Assembly (NCBI RefSeq): GCF_901709675.1
Contig: NC_051087.1
Coordinates: 12,835,384-12,899,383 of the forward strand
Direction of reading: 5' to 3'
DNA from: Syngnathus acus
Lineage: Eukaryota; Chordata; Actinopteri; Syngnathiformes; Syngnathidae
Length of the DNA: 64,000 nt
The notes below the pieces were generated by a model that saw nothing but the letters and a program-made list of their open reading frames with translations, was not told where the DNA came from and ran no database searches. Below are positions 12,701-25,219 of the stretch, one piece after another. The translations under genes and the position numbers were made by a program. The first letter of the stretch is position 1. Every line of letters begins with the position of its first letter.

Positions 12701-15033
12701 ATTTGTATAAGGATCTTCAGTGAGGGACAATGTGGTACAGTAAATATGCCGACGTTTTATGGTAGCCTATTTTAACTGCTGTCTTTAAGAATGTAGCCAT
12801 CTAGGAACAGCTGTCACAGTAGCGCTTAGCTGCTATTTACTGCTCGCCGTAGCAGTTCTGCGCATGTGGCCCGCATTTTGAATTAGCCCAAATAACGTTT
12901 GAACTGAAAAAGGTTCTGGTTCGTAACTGGAGCTCATGGACCAGCCTCCCCGCAAGCTATATTTAGTTTCTTTCCTGGAAACTTGTGACCATTGCGAGCA
13001 GATGCAAAGTTGTTACATTAAATTTTAACGCCTTTATATTTTTCTAAAATACTGCTGATTTGGTCAACTTCAGCAGCCATATTTCTTTGACAGTTATAGT
13101 GAAACATACTGCAACGCCACTCATGGTATGGGCCGAGAGAAACTTGGTTTGGATTCCTAGTTTCCAGTCAGACTTCCTCCACTCAGTGCATAATGAAATC
13201 AGCTTAGCTTTGTGGTTGTGTACACAGTGGGTGTGCGTCCCTTTCCTGTTGACCAACCCTCACTCTGTGGACATCTCGCTGACGGCCTACAACCAGACCT
13301 TCCAGGCTCCCTGGGTTGGCACGGTGGAGCTCGATCGAGCCGGCAAGTGGTTTGACGACTTCATGCTGCTGGTGAGTCAGGGATCGCTTTATAAATATGC
13401 ACCGGACAGTAAAAATACATATCTCCTGCGACACGATCTACTGGATTTGAGATTTCTTGCCACAAAAGGATCTTGGAATGGATTCGATGCCAGCTGTTAA
13501 TTTCCTTAGATGTGAAAAACGGTAAAATTTCGTGCTGGTCGTGTTTGTGACAGGCTCTCGGCGGTTTGGCCTACCAAGCTTTCTACCAGAGGATCCTGTC
13601 GGCCTCATCTTACACCCAGGCACAAATGACCTGCTTTGCCTCTGCCGCCTTCTGCCTGGTGCTGGGTATCCCCTCTGTGCTGGTGGGAGCTGTGGCTGCA
13701 TCGACAGGTACATTCCACTTTTAATTGGACTCGCGGTGTAAAGACATTCAGGGCCTTTTGCTGTTTATAGTGCTTCCTCATTTTTGATCAACTCTCTTTA
13801 TATAATCGTTCCGTAGATTGGAACTCGACAATCTATGGACTGCCAACTCCATATGAGCGTGGCGAAGCAGGTTCCATCCTCCCCATCTCCCTGCAATACC
13901 TCACGCCCATGTACGTGTCTATCATCGGGATCGGAGCTGTAGCCGCCGCTGTCATGTCCTCCATGGACTCAGCCCTGCTGTCCTCTGCGTCACTATTCTC
14001 CTCCAATATCTACAAGAACATCATCCGGAAGCAGGTGCGTGTCAACAGCGTGTGCTCAGAGATAGAAATGGAATTACCTGTGGTTTTAGGGATTGGAACT
14101 GATTATCAGCTAGCCCTCTATGCAATTATGTGTACGTAGTGCATTTTGCTGCTGATCAACTGTTTTTGTCAACTTAGTTGGGCAGACTGCACTTTGTTGA
14201 AACGCGTCATTGCTACATATTGTATGAGTAGCTTTAAAGAATGTTAGCAGTAATGACATACATTCAAATGGTCAGATCATTAGCAAGGTCTGCAGGAGCT
14301 GGATAACAATCCTGATCATTCATTCAGGAATCAGGTGTGTTGCAACAGGGAGACATAGAAAACTTGCAGGACACTTGCCCTCGAGGACCGAAATTGTCTG
14401 CCCGTGACAAACTATGTTGCTTTATCATGGCCTCAAGACAACACTAGATGTTCCTTTATTCAAAAGCACGTTTTGAAGCGCGCTCCGTCTGTCTCTTCCC
14501 AGGCATCGGACCGCGAGATGCAGTGGGTGATCCGGATCTCGGTGGTGGTTGTCGGTCTGGCTGGCACTGGCCTCACCTTCTTGGACAGCAGTGTGCTCGT
14601 CTTCTGGCTGGTGGGCGTAGACATGTCCTACACCATCATGTTCCCTCAGCTGGTCTGCGTGCTCTTCTTCAAGGCGTCAAATGCTTACGGGGCCATCATG
14701 GGCTTCCTTCTGGGAATCATCTTGAGAATCCTGAGCGGCGAGCCCCTCATCGGCCTGCCGCCCATCATCCGCTTCCCCAACTGCCGGCTGGATGCTGAAG
14801 GCAAGCTTACTCAGTTCTTCCCCTTTCGTACTACGATCATGCTCGTCTCGCTGGGCACCATCATGGTCGTGTCTTGGCTGATGACATTGGCTTTCGACAA
14901 GGATCTTTTGCCGGAAAAGTGGGATGTGTACAAGGCCAAAAGCAAGCAAAGCAAGCCTGTAGAAGAGAGGCCCACCGAAGACAACGAAGAACTTGCCGTA
15001 TCCAAGCAGCTACTGGACACCACCAGCTGCTGA
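5910..15033 (+). CDS. slc5a7: High-affinity choline transporter 1-like (SLC5 family)
   Basis: Coding exons: 5910-6093, 6172-6285, 7497-7652, 12156-12304, 13228-13371, 13554-13707, 13817-14034, 14503-15033; 1650 nt, 549 aa, all with GT-AG borders and matching phases. The product is a multi-span sodium-coupled transporter of the SLC5 fold. Known SLC5A7 takes choline into cholinergic nerve endings for acetylcholine synthesis. Family landmarks seen: TATWVGGGF after residue 61, FFFAKPMR near 100, [16 protein letters not shown] near 190, [15 protein letters not shown] near 350. Sequons lie at N223 (NQT) and N303 (NST). The start at 5910 follows an acceptor at 5894 that fits a non-coding first exon. 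By memory of human SLC5A7 (580 aa) the match is only moderate and the cytoplasmic tail is about 30 residues shorter, so this may be a fish paralogue rather than the neuronal orthologue. Intron 3 (4.5 kb) carries a SINE. Confidence 0.88.
7023..7330. mobile_element. Non-autonomous hAT-like element in intron 3
   Basis: Ends are CAGGGGTCTCCAAC on the left and GTGACCCCTG on the right, forming a short terminal inverted repeat. Flanks are ATCTCGAG (7015-7022) and ATCTAAAG (7331-7338), a diverged 8-bp target duplication (6 of 8). No transposase reading frame is visible. Confidence 0.65.
9659..9717. repeat. GT microsatellite
   Basis: About 55 bp of TG repeats with a few C substitutions, inside intron 3 of the transporter gene. 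Confidence 0.9.
11577..11938 (+). mobile_element. tRNA-headed SINE, copy A (full length)
   Basis: 362 bp. The head GGCGGCTCGGTGGCGCACTG contains an A-box-like motif, and GGGTTCGATTCC about 50 bp on is a B box. The tail ends GGATGGATG. Exact 10-bp target duplication AAATAAATAT at 11567-11576 and 11939-11948. Open frames across it are read-through of the repeat, not genes. It sits in intron 3 of the transporter gene in the sense direction. Confidence 0.9.
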
Positions 15034-15908
15034 AGGGCCTTTAAGACAAAGAAATGGGCCGTGACGGGAGGCAGACAAGCTTGTCTGCTCGACGGGGTTT
15101 GCCGATGGCCATTAAGCAGCTGAGGTTTAACAGTGTTAATGGAATCTGGACAGAATGTGTGATTTTGTATCACATACTGAACAGCCTAAAATTGGAAACC
15201 CCTAGCACCCGTCTTTAATATCAGCTTCCTTCTACAATCAAACAGTACGAAATGTAAACTTAGCTTGTGTATGATAGTTACCCATTCACCAGTGTAGCAT
15301 ATAATGTTATTCATTAAAAACATCCAATTACTGAGCCTTGTTGTCAGCTAATCACACATCTCTGCAATGGACAGAAGGAGCACAGCCTTTAAAAATCATT
15401 TCCATTTGGAAAAGAAAGAAGTATGGAGTTTATTAATTGTTTTGTTTCGTGGATTTGTGTTATGTACAGATTTATAAAAATATATTTTATCACGCTAGCA
15501 AAAGTATATTGTTTGTTTTTGGATGCAAATGTGGTCCCTTGACTAAAACGCGCATGCAACATTTTTTGGCTCTCTGCACAAATGTTCAGTCCAACTGGAG
15601 AAAGTAGTTAGCAAGTCCTTTATAGCTGATGTGTTGCGCAATTCGACAGGCTTGTGCAGATTGTTTTACTTGCAACATACAGTCCAAATTGTCACTTCAG
15701 AAACAAGGGCAAAAGGCAATCATTTTTTAATTACTCCCATTCAGCACAGTTAAGTTGTGGTATTGACTACACTTGTATTTGCATCAACGCCCCTAACCAC
15801 TTCATGTATGTTTGCATGATTGCACATCTTGTGAGCAACTTTATCAATGTTTCAATGTGTTGCGTTGTAGCCATGCCCGTATAAAACAGAAAGTTACACT
15901 GATTTGAA

Positions 15909-17227
15909 AATAAACTCAACTGTCAATTGTTGTTCTTTAATCACGCACAATCAGTTACTGTATGTGAACATGCCCATAATGTGAATACAAACACCTCAAG
16001 CAGGACTGTCAACAGAGGCAAGCCTGTTAAAAACTTTCCATTGTATTCTTTTCGACAATGCTGTGACAATGAGGGGAACCCCCCCCCCCCATCTCTCCAA
16101 GATTGTCCCACCCCAGCATGTCACATGCTGCTGGTTGTGCAATGTAAGGAAATATTCCAATTTAAAGACTACACGCATATGTGATCAATAGAAACACTAT
16201 TTAAAATAAATTCTGACATCTGTTATGTAACCTGTTTTGAGAGAATGTGCATTTTGTGTTTTCCTTTTAACTGATTAGCCTTCAGGCATTGTATTGTGAG
16301 CCTCCAAACATTTTCTTGTATAAGGCACAACCTAAACTAGCCTTCACGTAAATATCACTGGAAACTGCTTTGCCCCCCCCCCCGATTTAATTGATGCCGT
16401 TGAACGTGTGTATATGAACCATCTTGTTATATGAACCATCTTGTTTAGTGGGCTCGAGCTCAACGCTTGTTTCTGAATGCCAATTAAAACAAATTGTCAG
16501 ATGGTCAAAATCTGATTTCCAAAGACTTGTGGAATCAAAGCAGAACTCATTGCATGCATCTTTTTGAATAAATGTGAGTTCTAAATGTATTATACTCTTG
16601 TACAGCTTAATCATAATTTGTACATTGACTCTTGTTATTTTTATATCAAAAGTGGATTGCCATGCGTTGTTAGTTTTAGAGGAACAACACAAACGTGTAT
16701 TTGTATCTCAAGTGAACAAGGAGTAAAATGTACCCAGGATTTTGCTAAAAAAAAAAAAATGAATGTAGACCTGTTATCACTTTATGTTCAGATTGGCCTT
16801 TTGATTGGCCTGCACTATTCAGCAGTGTGTCACGTGGGAATTGTTATCACAACGAACACTGCTCCCCAAGCACTACATGCAACTTCAGATATTCAGACAT
16901 TACAGATGGAAAACTGTGCCTTACTAGTGGAGTAGTTGCGTGACATTTATTTGATACCTTTTGGGGTAGTCATATTTTATTTCCAATGTTTTTAATTCTC
17001 CAAAAGTTGCCCATTAACATCCTTGACTGGTTTTAGTTTTATAATTTAAAAAAATGCTCCATTTTATTTCTCCCTCGTTGTCTGTATGTGGTTTTATACT
17101 ATTATGCATGTCAGTAACTATGTATACTGAACCTTTGTGAAGGCTGTTCTCTCTTGCCGCTTGGCAAGGTCCTACTTTGTAATCGATTAATGTAAATCCC
17201 CACGGGGTGATCTTCTGCGAGAATAAA
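15909..17227 (+). other. Candidate polyadenylation signals of the transporter gene
   Basis: AATAAA occurs at 15909-15914 and, in a cleaner setting just before repeats begin, at 17222-17227. The second would give a 3'UTR of about 2.2 kb. No coding exon is visible between the stop at 15033 and this point. C-runs near 16080 and 16373 are simple sequence. Confidence 0.45.
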
Positions 17228-17336
17228 AGCTGATCTAAAAATGACTACTGGTTACTATGTTTTCTTTGTCATGACTGCAAGGAAATAACTTGGGAACAGC
17301 AAAAGGGGAAAATGTAAATTAGCTGAAAAATATTAC

Positions 17337-18072
17337 TACCGTAAATTTTGGGCTGTAAGCCGCACCGGACTATAAGCCGGACCAGCTAAAATTCGTGATT
17401 TTTTTTAGTTTCATACTTATATAAGCCACACCGGACTATAAACCGCATGTGCGCACGAGTTATTCACAAAGAAAGACGGTACACAGAAAGCCTTTTTAAA
17501 GTTCTAATCACATTAACATTTTGTTGTAAACACGGAAGTAACAGCACTAGCTGGGCTAAAGTTTTAATAGCATTAACATTTCGTTGTAAACACGGAAGTA
17601 ACAGCACTAGCTGGGCTAAAGTTTTAATAACATTAACATTTTGTTGTAAACACGGAAGTAACAGCACTAACTAGGCGGGTGAAAAGAAAACATACCAGTC
17701 AACAATGTCACTGAGAGCCGTCTTTGTCTTTCTCCTGTCCACTGAAACCAGCAAAATCTTCCTCCTCAGTGTCTGATGGGAATATGCATGTAAAGTCGCC
17801 GCATGATCGCGTAAGGTTTTTAATGTTTAATTCCCATTTGTAAGAGAATATACACAAAGATGATTGTCAGGAAAGAGATAATTATTTAGGGACGCATAAC
17901 TTTTATTAACATAACAGCACAACAGCGGTCCAGAGCCTTCTTATGAGTGTATAAGTGTATTAGTCATGAGAAAAATCACGGAAAAAAACCTATATGAGCC
18001 GCATCGGACAATAAGCCGCAGGGTTTAAAATTTGAGAAAAAAGTAGCAGTTTATAGTCCGAAATTTACGGTA
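17337..18072. mobile_element. TA-flanked non-autonomous DNA element
   Basis: Left end TACCGTAAATTTTGGGCTGTAA and right end TTATAGTCCGAAATTTACGGTA are imperfect inverted repeats, each bounded by TA as in Tc1/mariner-type insertions. Inside, TAAGCCGCACCGGAC-like units recur near both ends, and a triplicated 60-bp unit lies at 17501. No transposase is evident. Confidence 0.65.
17501..17672. repeat. Three tandem copies of a 60-bp unit
   Basis: Units start at 17501, 17561 and 17621; each contains TTGTAAACACGGAAGTAACA. Copies differ at a handful of bases and the third degrades at its end. The period is a multiple of 3, so frames stay open on both strands; I treat these as repeat, not gene. Confidence 0.9.
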
Positions 18073-18315
18073 CTATATTGTAAATGAGAGAGCTCAATCA
18101 TAGGCATGAAGGTAACAAAATATAACATTTTTAACTTCAAAACATTAGTGCCTGGGTTTGATATCATTTCTCTTGGTAGTGTATTCCAATTCAGTCAGCA
18201 TAACATCTTAATGCCATGTAACCATGTAGGCTTTAAACTCCGGGCTCCACTATTTGAACCAAGTCTTCAGACTTCACGGCCTTACTGGGTTTATACGTAT
18301 GTGTATCATTAGCTT

Positions 18316-18682
18316 CCATCCATCCATCCATTTTCTGTACCGCTTTATCCCCACGGGGGTCGCGGGCTTGCCGGAGCCTATCCCAGCTGTCATCGGGCAG
18401 TAGGCGGGGGACACCCTGAACTGGTTGCCAGCCAATCGCAGGGCACACAGAGACGAACAACCATCCGCACACGCACTCACACCTAGGGGCAATTTGGAGC
18501 GCTCAACCGGCCTACCAAGCATGTTTTTGGGGATGTGGGAGGAAACCGGAGTGCCCGGAGAAAACCCACGCGGACACGGGGAGAACATGCAAACTCCACG
18601 CAGGGAGGGCCGGAGGTGGAATCGAACCCGCACCCTCCTCACTGTGAGGCGGACGTGCTTGCCAGTGCCCCACCGAGCCGCC
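18316..18682 (-). mobile_element. tRNA-headed SINE, copy B (full length)
   Basis: Same family as copy A in reverse orientation: the tail CCATCCATCCATTTTC is at the left and the head GGGCACTGG...GCCGCC end at the right. Exact 12-bp target duplication TATCATTAGCTT at 18304-18315 and 18683-18694. Confidence 0.9.
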
Positions 18683-18694
18683 TATCATTAGCTT

Positions 18695-21600
18695 TTTTTT
18701 AAAAATAAATAAATAAATGTATCCAGTAGCTAAACCAGTGATTTGAAGAACAGTAGCAGAACCGCTGAAGTTCTGAATGAGCTGCAACTTTTTTCAATTC
18801 CCCAAATCACTTACCTCAGTATTGTCTTGGGTTGGTTGAAGAAAATTTTGGTTCATCTAGTTGTTTGTTTTAGGCAATGATAATACAGCCCAAATGAATT
18901 GTTGTCTTTTGAGGACTACTCAATTTCATCCACATAACCATAAGAGTCAATGTTAGCGTTCCAAAGGGTAGCATATACACGCTGAATAAAAGGGGGCCAA
19001 GAATTGACCCTTGAGTGACCTCATCCGTCAAGGGCTTTATATATACCAACTGCCAGACAGTGCAGAGGTTAGAACATACTTTTTCTTGGTTGGTGTTTTA
19101 GTTCAGTATGGTTACTTACGATGACAATGACAATATTTGTATAGCTCCAAAATGTTTCTGGGCTCAAGTGTCAGCCACAAGTCAGGCGCGTGTTAGATGG
19201 AAGGAAGTAGAGATTAAATGCTTGACTTGTTAAAACAAGCTGTGGTCTGGGAAACAACCACTAATCCCATTTTAGACACACTGTGGGTTCATCGAAGACA
19301 CCATAAACCCTCTGGTGCACTGCTTTTCAACCAGCAATGATTTTTGCAACTGTTTATTATTTGACCTCTTGAGTGAAAGCCCTTTTCCCCTCCCATAAAA
19401 CAATTACTACACATAGTGCAAATCAAACTTCATTAAAAAAATAAATAAAGACAGAGCTTACTCTCTGGTTGTAAATACTGAGTATAGGTTTCGAAGCCTG
19501 TTGCCAACTCATTGACTATTGCTTTTATTAGTGTCTTTTCCATTCCCTCTAGGTAGTAACGCGAAAGGCAACAAATCTAGCGACTATTTTTCTTGTGGTT
19601 TCCGGAGACTCTGAATCTCCGTGTACAGCAGGAGCTGTCCGGGCCACCCCTGTGTGTCAAGATTACACGGACACAACTGGCAAATTTAACCATTGCTTTG
19701 GCAAAACAATTGACTTGACATTGGAAATTGGCTTGATTGTTTAATTTCACATTTGGAACACTCATCAAGTGGCAGGTACTCAACCCAATGATTTCAATAA
19801 AAACAATTTAATGTTCCACTACAACTGTTGACACAGAGTATACATTCAGATATTCAGATGTAATGAACTTAAGTCGCTTCTTAAGTGACATGGAGCTGTA
19901 TGATAACAATCAGCAAATTCATGTGGCTTCTATACATCATTTGAATAGAACAGGCTGCACCTGACTGATAAGACAGGCTGTTCCTTGTGCTCTTTAGTCT
20001 AGTCTTGTCAAACTCAGCTTTCTATCTGTTATTTGCTATCCAAAACATTGTCCAGAAGTAGATAACACATATACAGAGAAGAGAGGTGAAAGAAAGCAAA
20101 ATGACATATAATCCCTCGTGCAAAAAAAAAAGCTAAGAATAAACTCTGAAGTCTGAAGACAAGCTCAACAGCTGTTTTATTTTGCACCAACTTCAAGGAG
20201 GACCCTTGAGTGGAGAAAGAGAGCTCTTACTTTACTTTCATTCTATTTATAACAAGTGGATGCAATCAACAAACACCTCGAATAAAGAGAAGCAAGATTG
20301 AGTTTCACAGCATTTGCTGCTGGTGCTCGCCGTTGCTCAGCTTGTATTATTAGGCAGGCTCTGTGACGATCATTTCCCTGGAAAGGAACTATTTCACAGT
20401 ATTAATATGTAAAAATAACACGTATATATTGACATACATTTTCTATGTACAATTACAGGTTTGATTTGACTTTAAAAGAACATTTACTGCTAAGAACCAA
20501 ATTATTCAAAACCTAGCTAAATTATGAGTTAGTCAGAGTCTTCAAATATTGTATTTTCTTGCAGGATCAAACACTATATACGTAGGCCATGAAGCCAAAT
20601 GCAAAGGGCACAGGACTTTGAGGGGCACCACAATTTGTTTTTTTTTGTTTTTTTTGAGGCAGCCGGGGAACTGAAACCTGGGCGAGAGGCCGTATATCAG
20701 GTGTCAAACTCAAGGCCCGGGGGGGCACTACAATGCGGCCCGCGGCAAAAATGAGTTTGACACACGACACCTATAGATTCACACACATTCACACTGGTGA
20801 CGACACTTACCAACAGTTGAAGGTCTTCATTTAACCTGCTATACATGTTTTTGGATTGTTAGAGGAAGCTGGCATAACCCTCGCAAGTGTTCTCCCTGCA
20901 CTTGCCCCACACAGGAAACGCCAGCCCCGATTTTCTTCTCGAATGAAAGGCCGACGTGGTAATGACTGGTCTCTGTACTGTCCCTGTTTTGGGTAGAGTA
21001 TGAATTTTACACAAAAATAGTCCAGTAAAACTCATTAACGGTGTTGTCCATTGCCGTATCCTCTTCACCCACACTTGTTGAGTATACGTTTCTTGGCCTT
21101 ATTCTTCTGCTGGTTAATGACTTGCCGTCTGAGACCGCTCCGCTGTAAAATTAGTTATTAAGTTTGGTCACAAAACAATGACATAAATAGGTCAAAATCC
21201 ACATATGTTCCCACCTCAGTGAAAAAAGTTGCATGTCATCCCAGAAGGTATGGCAACATATGGATCATGTAACATGCACGTAAAACAGATGTCCGCAGAA
21301 CAGTTGACTGCCGAGCTCAGTACCTGAAAGGCTGAGAATGTTTTTCACGTCTCTAATGACTTTGCCTAATTGCTTACTCGTGGCACTCCATCATAGCTTT
21401 AGGTTGACAGTGTGTCGAAGCACATTTTAGGTTGAAGGTCCTTATGACCACGAGCGGCACTGAAAATTCATTTTTTTCATAGTCAGGGTGGTGTTTCTCA
21501 GCTTCATTAATTCATAAATCCTATGACACATTTTCAAACTTTAGTTTTCCATTTTTATTGTTATCATTTGATACACTTGGACAAGCCGTGCTGATGACCT

Positions 21601-24600
21601 CGTATTTATGCTCGCTAATCGTGCAGTTGATCTGACAAAAGCTGACACCCACTCATTCAGTCATTTGAGACCTGACATCTGAGTCATGCCAAGACCTTCT
21701 TGGAGAGGACACAACCCCACTCATGCCTTCTTTTCTACACTCACGTCGTCCTTTCAAACCCTCTTAGATCAATATTTATATTAATCTTCCAACCATTAAT
21801 TCACTCTATGGTCACAGAAAAGAAACAATTGTCTGCATACAGAAAACCCTGATTATGGAGTAAGATGATTAAAAAATGAAGACTGGGTGATGATTCTGTT
21901 AGGTAACCTTATGATCCTTACATCAGAACAATCTGATTAGACACTTACAGAATGATGAAATGTGTTGTTTCTGCATTATTGTCTGTTTCTTAACATACTA
22001 ATTTCTTCACTCCAGTTTATGGTGTGAAAGTCATATGAATAATGCATGTTAAATTTCTCCACGTACAATTATTGCCACTAATAAGAGAGAGACAACAACA
22101 ATTTTTTTTCAAAGTGTCAAAAAGACAGAAATGTATTCTGGAGCAGAACAATAACATCACATTATCCATAATGTGAAGGTATACCCTTCAAAAACGTTCT
22201 AACTTGTCCTTTTTGGCAGTGAGTCTGTGCAACACTCTCTTCCTGTCAACTTTGGCACAGCTCCACCGGCTCCGAGTATCGTATACAGAATTCTAGGAAT
22301 GACTAGCATAAGGCCGTTTTCATTGGCCTACAAGGTGACTTATGACTGTGTACTGTACTTTTTCTGCTGCCGGTTCATGCAAATCTGCCTTGACACACTT
22401 TGCTGTCTGTCTTGGCCAAATGATATCTCAATGCACCGCTTCTGTCTTTTGGTAAAGTGTCGTTAGCATCTGTTTTTATCACTGATTCATATGATATGCT
22501 TAATATCTGCTCTATCTTTGGACCTTTGCTGACAAAAGTTGTCTGTAAACGCTTTGGAACCATCCAGTGGATGTCAGATCAGTTACTGCAATGAAACATT
22601 GTATGGGAATAACAGGAGATAAAATATAGATGGCTGGAGAAATGCTAGTTTGCTGTATGGGGACTGTCGAGGTGCTCCCGAGACATCATTCATTCCTGGC
22701 CCCTGAAACATTGCATCCAATTGCCAGTCTGTGCATAGCTTCAATATACTGTAACAGTGTCAAATTGAAGTTGCCCTTGAGAGGACTAATCAACGGTTGA
22801 TGTTATTCCTCTATGTGTAGATAGACAAGGAGACTGCCACTGGTTTGTGATAGTACATGCACACTCCCAGAGCTGCTTCGTCTAGTATTTTTCCACTCAC
22901 CGAGCCACGCGTTTGCATGTGAGTGCGAGTATGCATGAGCAGGAGGTGAAGTTGGGGGCGACCGAGCCTCTGCAAGAAGAACAAAAACAGTTACACTTGA
23001 TATACGTTGAAAAGGAAAACAATACCAAATAAAAATCAGTCCAAATACTCTATAAATGATTTGCTGGGAAGTATTAGACAATCACATAGACACACATTCC
23101 TTACAGAGGATATAAATGGCCTCAACAATGAGTGGCAGGGCCTACTTGGCAAAGGTGTTGCTTGACTGGTGAAAAAAAATAAAAAATCAGACCCTAACCT
23201 TTGGTAAATATAAAAACACACCCTGACTTTGAGCTGAGATTCAAAAGGATTTTGCAACTATTTCAAAGCTTCTGAGCAGGGATGATTGTCACATACCTTA
23301 GAAGTCACACAAAAGATTGACAAGGTATTATTAATGTTGTGTAAATAATAGAATATGATTTATTAATTTGGACATATTTGCCCAATTCAGATTAAAGAAT
23401 GGTTTAAGTATTACGGGAATGTGCACGTGTCCTGTGTGGGGGCGGGAGTCATGATGACAGTGATGAGAGTAACCACATGAAGGTTGTAATCATTTACATC
23501 ACATTCAATGTAGGTTCAAACAAAATGTCAAGTTTTGATGCAGAGCACATTTTGAAAATAAACTTGTCATATATATACATGTATATTTCTCCCCGTGGAG
23601 GCTGACAAACTAGAAGGCAGGCATCTGTCACTCACATGGCTGTCTTATAAATATTCACCTTCAACGAAATCACATCATTATGCAGACTCCACAAAAAAAA
23701 GGCCCAGCCTGTTCTTCTCATAGTATTCCTGACACCTTGTGGAATGTATGCTACATTACAATTGTTAACCTATAGTTTTTCTGAGTAGCTTTGGTACATT
23801 TCTTAGGTCAACATCGAAATTGTCAAAACTACTTGTTTAGTCTGCGCATCATTGTGTCACTGAAGAAAAGCCCTTTCCCAGCCCCTCTAATGACGTGCGA
23901 ATAGAACTCTTACATCAGAACACAGGATCCAAATGACCCCTGGAGATTTAATGGTCTTGGTCATGCACTGGAGGGAGTTAACATGAAAATTGGATGGGGA
24001 CTCGATGTAATTGGTTCATACTGGCCCAGTAAATCTAAATCTAGTACCCCAAATGAGAGCAAACAATACACTAAAACACTCCCTACAGTAGAAGTGTGAG
24101 AATATTATATAATACAAATTAAATAATAATAATAATAATAAAGAATTAAACATAATAAAAACATTCTGATTCCGTGGTTTGGTTCAGTCGACATTGTATG
24201 CACACCTTGGCCATGGGGCCTGAAGTTTTACAGTCAACTGGTGGTGGCAAATAACAGAATTTCCATGCCACTCCCCCACGCAAACCCAGTTATCCCTGCA
24301 GGATGCCTTATCAAGCTACGTCACGGTGCCACCACCGTCCTGAACTTGTCTCTCTTAACGATGTCCACCAACGTCACTCGGCACCAATCCAATAACCTGT
24401 ATGTAATCCCCCTCGGGCACAATGTTACTGTTGTGACAGCTAAAGCCCCCCCATCACTAGAAAATTTGTGGTGATGTGTATTTTTATGAGGATATTTTTT
24501 TACATGTTATATTGTAATAAATAGTGGAATAGACATAAATAGTCTTGAATTAAACTTGAATTCTGACCGGTTATGTTGAGCATTCTTCTGTCTTCTGCTT

Positions 24601-24652
24601 TTCACTTGCCACCTTCTACAGACCACTTTCACTTCCCTCAAAAGTCCAAGGA
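18695..24652. other. Gene-free interval between the transporter and the Ig cluster
   Basis: About 6 kb without a supportable exon. It holds a possible old fish repeat fragment near 19560-19740 (AACAAATCTAGCGAC), the short repeat at 20701, a weathered SINE relic near 20830-20960 (ATGTTTTTGGATTGT, cf. the SINE body), and an AAT array near 24123-24140. Short open frames here show no family resemblance. Confidence 0.5.
20701..20763. mobile_element. Very short hAT-like MITE
   Basis: 63 bp bounded by GTGTCAAACTCA and its exact reverse complement TGAGTTTGACAC, with AATGCGGCCCGC inside. The same core occurs at 1042-1102. Confidence 0.55.
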
Positions 24653-24680
24653 GGTTTTTGTACGTCTCTGAGTCACCGTG
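24653..24680 (-). promoter_or_regulatory. V-segment recombination signal, 12-bp spacer
   Basis: On the - strand directly after the V codons: heptamer CACGGTG (24674-24680), exactly 12 bp of spacer, then nonamer ACAAAAACC (24653-24661). The nonamer is the consensus and the heptamer differs at one base (CACAGTG). A 12-signal on V pairs with the 23-signal of J at 25712. V12/J23 is the kappa-type arrangement, not the lambda type. Confidence 0.93.
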
Positions 24681-25148
24681 TCGAGCTGCTACTGCTGTAG
24701 TAGGCGAAACAGTAGTATTCGGCCAGGTCATCTCTCTGGACACCACTGATGGTCAGAGTGTAGTCAGAGCCGGATCGAGTGCCGCTGAATCTAGATGGCG
24801 CGTCTGAGAATCTTGATGATGCGGTGTAGATGAGCAGTTTGGGAGCCTGTCCAGGTTTCACTTGGTACCAACTGAGATCGTTACCAATGTTTTGACTCCC
24901 TGTGGCCCTGATGGTCACGGTTCCTCCGAGAGAGACAGACATGAGTCTGTCCGTCTGCCTCAGAAAATCCTGGGCAGAAGATCCTGAAATGAGATGAATG
25001 AGAACCCAACTGCCACCATGAAGCAACACCAAATGTCAAGTCAAACTAGTCATTCCTATGAAATATTCTGCTCTGACACCAAGTTTCAAAGCGTCTCACC
25101 AGGAATCAGCAGAGCCCAAAGGACAAGCGCAAGTGCGGAAGACCACAT
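24681..25148 (-). CDS. Germline immunoglobulin light-chain V segment (kappa-like)
   Basis: Leader exon 25100-25148 encodes [16 protein letters not shown], a hydrophobic signal peptide; a GTGAG donor follows. The V exon is 24681-24983. Framework landmarks: [44 protein letters not shown], and DLAEYYC before CDR3 [10 protein letters not shown]. The segment is unrearranged, as shown by the recombination signal that follows. Oddity: the first canonical cysteine is missing. After TVTI the frame reads R-A-T-G-S-Q where R-C-x-A-S-Q is expected; the Ala codon is at 24904-24906. The frame is otherwise open with intact splice sites, so this is either a V with no intradomain disulfide or an early pseudogene. 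It faces away from J-C, as in many teleost light-chain clusters. Confidence 0.9.
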
Positions 25149-25219
25149 TCTGACTCGTAGTGCGAGTGGTGTTTGCGCAAAAGGAGTGCTGCAGACCTTT
25201 TGAAGAAGCGCAGAAGCTC

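Noticed and set aside
17501-17672. CRISPR-like evenly spaced repeat
   Set aside because: Contiguous tandem units with no distinct spacers, in a eukaryotic genome.
17447-17674. Open frames with a perfect 20-residue repeat on both strands
   Set aside because: By-product of the 60-bp tandem unit in a DNA element; a period divisible by three keeps frames open.
24241-24474. 77-codon frame next to the Ig cluster, considered as a further V or J remnant
   Set aside because: No framework motif, no octamer, and no heptamer/nonamer pair at either end on either strand.
24681-25148. T-cell receptor V segment as an alternative to Ig light-chain V
   Set aside because: [11 protein letters not shown] and the [17 protein letters not shown] framework with a 12-spacer signal and an adjacent CL exon fit an Ig light chain; TCR V segments carry 23-spacer signals.
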